Assembly: GCA_032718475.1 (NCBI GenBank)
Contig: JAUCBJ010007589.1
Coordinates: forward strand, 19,015 to 83,014
Length of the DNA: 64,000 nucleotides
Direction of reading: 5' to 3'
From: Nemertoderma westbladi
Taxonomy: Eukaryota > Xenacoelomorpha > Nemertodermatida > Nemertodermatidae
Shown here: in pieces, positions 56,828-64,000 of the stretch
Layout: each line of letters begins with the position of its first letter
Position numbering within the stretch: the first letter of the stretch is position 1
Translations under genes and position numbers: made by a program
The notes under the pieces: model-generated
Told to the model about the DNA's origin: nothing
Database searches by the model: none
What the model saw: only the letters and a program-made list of their open reading frames with translations

Positions 56828-58640
56828 ATGACAGAGTTGATAGAAGATGATCTTGGTATCAGGGAGCGATATACTCTACCTTTACAAGCATTTGTGGATA
56901 GCTTAATACGCGGTGAAGCCGATCCAACCATTACGGAGGACGATGGTCGTTATATCGAACCGCCGATGTCCCAAGAGCAACTTACGCGTGAATTGGACTA
57001 TCGAAAATTCACCGCTCGCTATACGCATCGTAATGGTACGTATATGGACTTCTTAACTACCGGCCATCCTATCGATTTACATGATACGGACGATGTAGAC
57101 ACCGAAAGGGAAATGGTTCTATTTAAATATCATACCCAGCGGAGTCGTAACGATAAACCGAGAATAGAACACGAAAATTCTATTCGTAACAGACTGGAAA
57201 GAGAAAACGTTGAAGAACCGGATAAACGCATCGACTTCAACGACTACCTAGAATTTTGAGAGAAACCTATCCCAACATCGCCAGTCAGCAGAACCTAAAG
57301 ACTCGATATCCTCAAGGTATACATCATGACCCTATGGTAGAACTCAAACGGCTCTATTTCACTATGATGTATCTTACCGCCGATCGTCCACTACCTGTTA
57401 TCCTGGATAGTTTTGAACAAATGGAAGAATATTGCAAAACTGGAGAACGATCACCCGCGTTTCCTCTACAGGACGTACGTCTTTGGTATTATTGTGACGA
57501 ATGCCCTAGACCCAACCAACAAACTGAAAGACATAAACATCCGCGGAGACGTTGCGCTAAACACAGTTTTACGCGTTATACTTACGGGAGTTTCGAGCGA
57601 AACCTGTTCGACGTATCACCTACGATCACTAAATAAACGATCACTAAATAAACCCATGATCAGAGTTCCGGAATACTCGGTCAGGCCTCCTCATTCCCCA
57701 GTGAGACCTCAAACTCTTAATCCTAACAGTATCACTGATCCTCCCGAACTATATTCGCTGTTCCTATTTCCACGAAAAACCGGCGATGGAAATTTATTGT
57801 GCATATTGCAGACTCAATAACTTGCACATTTTTGCGGTTTGCCCTCAATTTATGACTCAATGTCACCATTGTCAACTAAAGGGACACGCCAGTTTCGATT
57901 GCCCTTTTAATCACGATTTGGAAAGCGTAGATGAAATGATTACACTACGTTACATCAGAGCTTGGGAAGCGAACGCTGATTTACATTGTGATTCGCGCCA
58001 TCGCTATTATCCTGGACGCGCTTACGAAGGAGTTTATGCGTTCCATCCTTATCTATTCGCTTCTGTCGAACAGAAATCACGCATATCGAGTTACGAACTA
58101 CTGAAGCGCGTCGGAGAATGTATTTCAACCAAGTTCGTACGCAAATTTCTCAGGAGTATTAATCCTAGCGACATTCACTCCTATAACTTAATCAATTTTA
58201 TCCATCAGGATCCGAGCTATGGAGACTTATTTGTTAACTCACACCCCGAGTTACAGGAAGTATATCGACGGCCTTACGAATACCGAGCCCGCGAACGCGA
58301 GTTGGAAAGAACCATTAAACCCAGGAAGTTTCTGACTGCCTATGGTCCACCCACGGCTCTCGTTCAGATCACTCGTAAAGGACCCGTAAGAGCGGCCGTC
58401 CTAAAACGCGCTCTAAAGGCTGTTAGACCCCTCTCCCCCGACGTTGATGTCAACCAACCCGGCACTTCGACCGGCTGATACACCGACCCTAATCCTACAC
58501 CCTCTGATGCAATCATATTGCACCCTTCACCCAGGAGTTATAGCCCTCCTTGTAAAGTGGCTCGCCCCAAAGTGAAAAAGACTCTGGCTAGCTTTTAAAA
58601 ACTGCGTAAATGCCGTCCGCGCAAGAAAGAGTTGTTTAGA
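56828..58640 (+). pseudogene. Accessory gene of element 3, right arm
   Basis: Frames 56828-57259, 57256-57636 and 57786-58478 repeat the left-arm gene. The ATTTTGAG frameshift at 57256 is present in both arms, so it predates the duplication. This arm has about 213 bp (about 57543-57757) that the left arm lacks, and a TGA after GTSTG at 58476-58478 where the left arm reads through (GG to TG change). The zinc unit CHHCQLKGHASFDC is intact. Confidence 0.75.
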
Positions 58641-58708
58641 GTATTTACGTATATTAGAAACTGTGATTTTGTATATTTATAGACTCAAATCCCATTTTCT
58701 GGGAGCGG

Positions 58709-59884
58709 TGTAAAAGCTTTTGCGGGTATAATCAGTCCCCTTGCCTGCAGGGTACCGTTGTAGGTGTTTTAACGGACATAAAAGTCATTCTTCTATATGT
58801 GTGCTTTGGCGGACATGGAAAGGCACAAAACCCGCAATGCGTCAAATCCTCTAGCACAGTGTAGCCTTGATGATTCAGATTACGACATCTAACAGCTGGT
58901 TGCTGGCATGGAAACGGCCGTTGGACACATGGTTCTTTGTTTAGCTTAACAGCCAATCTGGGCGATTTTTACTGTCGATGTGGAGATATTCTACAGATCG
59001 TGCTAGGCGTGTTCATTCTTACTGTTTCAGTGTTACTGTTGTTGTTGTTCCTTCTAGGCCAAGAACATCGGCTTTTGGAATGACTCGGTGTTTCAGACTT
59101 TTAGTAAAACATTAGTAGGCGTAGATTATAGAACGTTATCGCCATAATTATCAACTAACCAAACAATCATATCATATCTTAACCTACCGTCTTAATGCTA
59201 TTTACTGTTGTTAATATTTGTATCAGTTGGTTGAATATTATTATTCGGAGAACATCGATAAATAACCCAAATTTCCCAATCTTCTTGATACACTACAGGT
59301 TAGAGAGACAGGATACATATAACAATTGCGACTTATGTTATCGTGGTTTGTAGTGAATCTAATGCTATTTGATAGGCACTACAAGAGTCAATTGCTGTTC
59401 TCTTTATGTGTGATCAAATTCATTGACGGTCGGCAGATTAGTGTGCAGTATTGTGCAGTACCGGTAGTGTGCATGATTGTGGCTGATAACAAAGCATTTC
59501 CTAAAGAATGCGCCTTATACGTGAATCATAAGCCTTACCGTTGTGTTTAGTATAAGTCATAGCTCTGTTTACCTAGATAGAGCGCCACGTCCTAAAGGAA
59601 CTGTTAATATTTCCCGAAAGTGAATAATATTAGTCAGGAATTATTTATTAACGATCAATCGAATAATACAGTAGGCTTCACTGCAATAATAAAATCTAAG
59701 CCCCATCCGAATCCAGTCTCCCGGGTATATCCAGCGGGTGAATGGACGCGCACTAGGCTGGCTTCGGCTAATGTTGTGTTTATTGGTATTAAATACTTGT
59801 CATTTACTAAAAGTCTATTTATAAACCAAAAGACATATAAATTTTAGCAGGTTAAACTGCTAAAGGTCTTCAAAAGCGCGTACA
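58709..59884 (+). mobile_element. 3' LTR of BEL element 3
   Basis: A 1176-bp LTR, TGTAAAAGC to GCGTACA, preceded by the purine tract CTGGGAGCGG and followed by CAATA. It is the longest intact LTR of this family in the window in plus orientation. Confidence 0.9.
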
Positions 59885-59889
59885 CAATA

Positions 59890-61747
59890 TAATTACAGAG
59901 TTTCCTAATTTTGCAACAATGGGAACACGCAATACGAATACGTTTCCAAAATTTCATAAATTTACAGTACAATTCATTTCGACGATGTAATTCTCATAGT
60001 TGTCATGGTAACCGGGTTTCAAAAAGTGCCCCATCGGATTCTGCGATAGTGATTTGGGTGGGGTAGGTCAAGGTTAGAATTCCGTAGGATTATAGGAAAT
60101 GGGTGATTTATGTATGAATTTCTGTTGCCATGGTGAAATGGTCTATTTAACCAAGTTCCAACATCCCGATTTTGGCCGATTTTGGATATTTTGATAAGCA
60201 TAAAATTTGGGTCTAGAAATTATTAAATTAAATTCTGTTGCAATTTGTCCGAGGTTGAGCCCTATTTTGACTGGACTACGATGGAATAGCCTTGTATATA
60301 GTACGCCTTGGTGGGATAAATATTTCTCCATTTGACGCAACACCGCCGCGGCCGCTATGAGGGAGGTGAATACCGCGGCCGCTCCTAAAGCCGCAGGCCA
60401 TCGCTAACTATATAGGTTAACTTGGGATTCTGGGGGACTTTTCGATGAAGGAACAGACCAATTTTTTTTATTTTCGCACCAGGGGAGCGACTCGGAATTC
60501 TAAGATATTAGCCACTCTAACATTAGCAAATCTATCCCCTCGACGGACACGGCGGACAAAAAACCGTCATTTTTTTGACGATTTTAAAATTTTTTTGAAA
60601 GGCGCTCTACAGTGGCTCGAAAAAACCCTAGGTTATTGCTTAACCGACGCCGGGATACGATAGAAGGGATTAATTAGTGAATTCGTTTTTTTTTTCAAAA
60701 AAGATTACCTCGCCTTTTTCCCGAAATTGTCCGTCAAAGTTGAAAAAACGGACAAAATGGCTTTGCGGGATCCGCTCTGACTCGGCTAATATTAATCGTA
60801 CGGGGACGAAATTAACGCGGTTGGAAAGGGGAAGAGTGGTACTACCTTCGTATCGAATGGGGGTAAGATATTTATTAATATTTCGGGTGGAAAAAGGGGC
60901 CGTAACTTTGTCCGTTTTTTCCATCTTTTTTACATAATTATTATTTCCAAAATTTTTAATTCGACAACGCTAGTAGGAATCTGCCAATTCTTTTTCGGAA
61001 AGCGTAGAAGACCACAGGGGCTACCTTCCTATCGAATGGGGGTACAAAAAATATGTAGGCAAAGGGGTCCAAAAAGGGCCAGAAAATAATAAAAAGTTTA
61101 TAACTAACAACTTTTTTATTTTTGACTCTTGAAGGTTAAAGTACATTTTATACGGTTAATATCGATACGGGGAATCCAAATATTCGATTGGTTTTGCCGC
61201 GCAAACGATATTAAAAAAATTAGGGCCCAAATTATAATTTCACGCTTCAAACTCGCTTCGCGGGAACTCGTCTAGCTCGAAAAATACATAAGGTCTAGGA
61301 GACTTATTTAAACAGTCTTATAGAGCGTCAAATTATCTATCTTTCAACGGTAGTTACAGCGCCATAGCTATTATATAACTGAAGCGGCAGACGATCGTGT
61401 GAAATATACTACTTATAAAAAAGGGACGAAAAATTTTTTTTTTAATAAATCGCCATTACATTATAATTTAACTTTTTGCGCCAAAAGTTCCTGTAAAATG
61501 TAGCAAATTAACTCCACTATCTTTTTTCTTAACATTTATAATTAAAATAACGAGTTTTAAGGGTCGAAAAATATCGCGTAATTTTGGCCCTTTTTTTTCA
61601 TTTTTTTTTGGGGCCAAAAATACCCCCTCTCAAAAGATAGAAAAAAAAATTACGGCAAAGAATATACCAATTTTATTGAATTTGGAGCACCAGAACCGAA
61701 ATTTAGTCAAAAATTAAAAATATTTTTTTTTGCAAAAAATTAAGAAT
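59890..61747. other. No gene recognised
   Basis: Host flank. It includes an 11-bp repeat CCGCGGCCGCT (about 60342 and 60371) and two copies of a motif around ATCGAATGGGGGTA (about 60852 and 61030). Frames of 60-90 residues show no family. An X-box-like TGTTGCCATGGTGA lies near 60121. Confidence 0.5.
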
Positions 61748-61819
61748 GGTCATATTGGGTTTCGAACCCACGAACTTAAGTATCGTTAACGTGATTGATT
61801 ACCACTAGACTACGTGACC
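61748..61819 (-). tRNA. tRNA-Val-like pseudogene or SINE head
   Basis: On the minus strand this 72-base segment has acceptor GGTCA pairing with TGACC, an A box TAGTCTAGTGG, a T-arm TGGG-TTCGAAA-CCCA and AAC in the anticodon position. The D and anticodon stems do not pair well, so it is probably a degraded tRNA gene or the head of a SINE. An A-rich stretch follows. Confidence 0.5.
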
Positions 61820-63128
61820 AAGAGAATTTGAAATTTTCGAGTGATTATTTTTAAACATCAATAACTTCTGTTCTACTGGGCCGTTTGATCTGAAACTTTT
61901 TTCATTGGAAAGAGGATAGATTGTAGTGTGTGAAATAGGATACAACTTGAGAAAAGACGCATGTGCACTTAGTGGATAATGCACTTAAAAAGTACACATT
62001 TTTTCGATATTTCAAACACTATTATTTCCAGTTCCAATCATCGTAGAATGTTATTTTTTGGATTAAAATGTAGTTTGGAGTCATTTCTAACTATAATCGT
62101 AACATTTGTTTAACTTTTTATGTATATAAAGTGACTTAAAATGCCCTTGAATATGGTCCAAAATCGCAAATGTCGCGATTTATTAAATTAGATTTTTTAC
62201 ACTTTTAGTGACTGACACTTGATCATACACCATCGTAGATCGGTAGAGGATAAACATAAGTTTGTTAAATAAGAACCACCATTACGATCTGCTGAAGTGC
62301 ATTTGTACAAATAAGTGTGCAAAAGTGCAAATTTTTTAATAAGGTCAAATTATATAGCATTGGGTTCTTTTCTTTGCAGATACTTTATTTTCATATTAAT
62401 ATGTTGTTTGGCTCATACTGAGCGCATTAGGGATATGCGTACAAATAAGCGGCCCTTATTAAGGCTTCGATTGGGTTAATAAATAAAACATAAGGTTGTA
62501 ATATTCTAAAAAAACCAGTGTGATATTAAATGCACTTTAAACATAAAATAGAGATCAAATAACAAATGGACCACACAATTAAAAACTCGCACAATTTTGT
62601 ACTTATTATATCGCTTCAAATTAATTCAACAGTGGATATTTGGGGGAAGGGGGAAGTTACAGGGTGCATTCGGGGGAAGTTTGGTGAACTGCATTTATGC
62701 AGTGAATCCAAACTTCCCCCTTTTAGATATCGTATACTTAAGACATGCTCGGTTGTCAGGGAAATAATTGTTACTGTCACACTTTGCTTCCATTTATCCT
62801 ATCCTTTATTATTACCCCAGTCAGATAAGAGATAATAATCAGTAAAAACTAAACTAAACTGTCTTTCATGCAAACAAATTTCGAACTAAAGACGGGTGAA
62901 TGACCATGACCATGGAAATAATTTTAAATATAATCGTATATCAACTCTTTGGGGAGGCTTCCAAACCCAAAAACAATTATTTCGTTACATATAATATAGT
63001 AAATAACGTTGTATGTTCTTCTTCCTCTCATAATAAAATATATATGAAATATCTCTGATCGCTGTGCCCTGAACATTTCACAACCAAAATGTTTCAGTGT
63101 GAAAAGTGTAGGCCTATCACACCCCGCC
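61820..63128. other. AT-rich, hairpin at 62672-62720, no gene
   Basis: Mostly AT-rich DNA with no credible coding frame. A 13-bp inverted repeat (GGGGGAAGTTTGG, 62672-62684, with its complement at 62708-62720) encloses a second hairpin, ACTGCAT-TT-ATGCAGT (62688-62703). Confidence 0.6.
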
Positions 63129-64000
63129 TGTTCGCGCTTTTGAAGACCTTTAGCAGTTTAACCTGCCAAAATTTATATGTCTTTTAGTTAATTAAAACAC
63201 CTTTAGCATACGACAACAATTTATGCTAATACACAAAACATTAGCCGAAGTCAGCCCATGCGCGATCATTCACCCGATGGATCTACACCCGGGAGACTGA
63301 ATTCGGATGCTTAAATTTTATTATTGCAGTGTAAGGTTGCAGTGTATACCTACTGTATTATTCGATAGATCGTTAATAATTAATCTCTGACAGATATTAT
63401 TGGCTTTCGGGAAATATTAACAGTTCCTTTAGGACGTGGCGCTTTATCTATTTAAACAGAACTAAGACTTATACTAAAACGCAACGATACTGCTTATGAT
63501 TGAAGTATAAAGCGTATTCTTTAGGAAATACTTTGTTACCAATCACAATCATACACTCTATTCTGCCGACCGTCAGTATATTTGATCACACATAAAGAGA
63601 GCAGCAATTGACTAAATCTGCTAAATAACATTGGATTCAATACACACCACATTAATATAAATCGCAATTGTTATGTATAGCCGGTCTCTCTAACCTGTAG
63701 TGTATCAAGAAAATTGGGAATTTGGGTGATTTATCCGTATTATCCAAAGAGCAATATTTCCATCAACAAATAGGTACAATTAATAACGGACGGTAAAATA
63801 ACAGTACAAACAATATGATTAATGCAATTAAATTAAGTGAGTAGTTAAGATTAGTTAGATTCGATTGATTAATTAGTTAGGTAACAGTTTATACTTTCGA
63901 TAATTTAAGCAGTTTACTAGAGTTCTTCCCAAAAGGCCGGTGTTTCTGGCTTAGACAGCAATAACAACAAAGTATCAAGTAAAAACAGTAAGACTGATCA
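63129..64000 (-). mobile_element. Divergent LTR of the element 3 family (cut by window end)
   Basis: Read on the minus strand, this matches 46083-47000 with many substitutions and small indels. Conserved stretches include the CGCGCTTTTGAAGACCTTTAGCAG end and the GACCGTCA and TCTCTCTAACCTGTAGTGTATC regions. It is an older insertion, and its body lies beyond the window. Confidence 0.85.

Larger units (their letters stand above)
45354..59884 (+). mobile_element. BEL/Pao element 3, inverted-duplication (palindromic) form
   Basis: One insertion of 14,531 bp with 5-bp duplications. It reads: partial LTR in plus sense (45354-46082); a full LTR, accessory gene and pol end in minus sense (46083-51443); a single-copy gag region (51444-54322); then pol end, accessory gene and LTR in plus sense (54323-59884). 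The arms are near-identical over about 5.4-5.6 kb and differ by scattered substitutions and an indel of about 213 bp. RT and integrase are missing, so it was mobilised by other elements. Confidence 0.85.

Noticed and set aside
45354-59884. Maverick/Polinton-like or viral element with long terminal inverted repeats
   Set aside because: The ends are LTR ends with a 5-bp duplication and the content is BEL/Pao gag and protease. No DNA polymerase, capsid or ATPase genes are present.
46083-59884. Palindrome as a pure assembly artefact
   Set aside because: The arms differ by many substitutions and an indel of about 213 bp, and outer duplications match. An artefact cannot be fully excluded without long reads.
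60342-60381. Duplicated CCGCGGCCGCT as a cloning-vector trace
   Set aside because: Only two short copies with no vector backbone around them; chance or a small local repeat is more likely.

Overview
The window is metazoan nuclear DNA made almost entirely of transposable elements. The evidence is BEL/Pao retrotransposons, several non-LTR retrotransposons, tRNA-derived SINE-like sequences, a piggyBac-like element and one spliced exon of a fucolectin-type lectin. An aquatic invertebrate fits this mix, but the species cannot be named from sequence alone. No intact single-copy host gene is visible.

Layout. 1-754 is a 16-bp satellite. 755 to about 7240 is BEL element 1 on the minus strand, a deletion derivative: gag-protease is joined to a damaged integrase and the reverse transcriptase is gone. 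7664-8460 is a tandem array. 8780-10195 is an internally deleted RTE-like LINE. 10268-11810 is a 413/414-bp tandem array in which each unit carries a tRNA-like Pol III promoter and a hammerhead ribozyme (retrozyme-like), flanked by 11-bp target duplications. 14439-14639 is the lectin exon. 15150-17770 is a decayed LINE (B). 19261-20571 is a piggyBac-like element with TTAA ends, inserted in an older ORF. 20865-43378 (minus) is LINE A. It is split by BEL element 2 (23699-41638, plus, duplication TCGAC), whose 3' LTR is itself split by a full-length RTE-like LINE (37311-41062, minus) with an intact 1105-residue ORF and an unusually long 140-bp target duplication. 45354-59884 is BEL element 3, a 14.5-kb insertion with 5-bp duplication CAATA. 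Its interior is a giant inverted repeat with arms of about 5.4 and 5.6 kb. The window ends in a divergent LTR of the same family (63129-64000).

The most interesting coding content is a long accessory reading frame downstream of pol in BEL element 2. Its N-terminal part resembles a DEDD-type 3'-5' exonuclease. A coiled coil follows, then a C-terminal cluster of Cys/His zinc motifs. Element 3 carries a recognisable homologue of the zinc-cluster part at the same place, and element 1 keeps a remnant of the middle part. A BEL/Pao lineage with a conserved third gene after integrase therefore appears to live in this genome. Most of these frames are broken by stops and frameshifts, so the copies here are mostly dead. 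Only the RTE-like ORF looks fully open.
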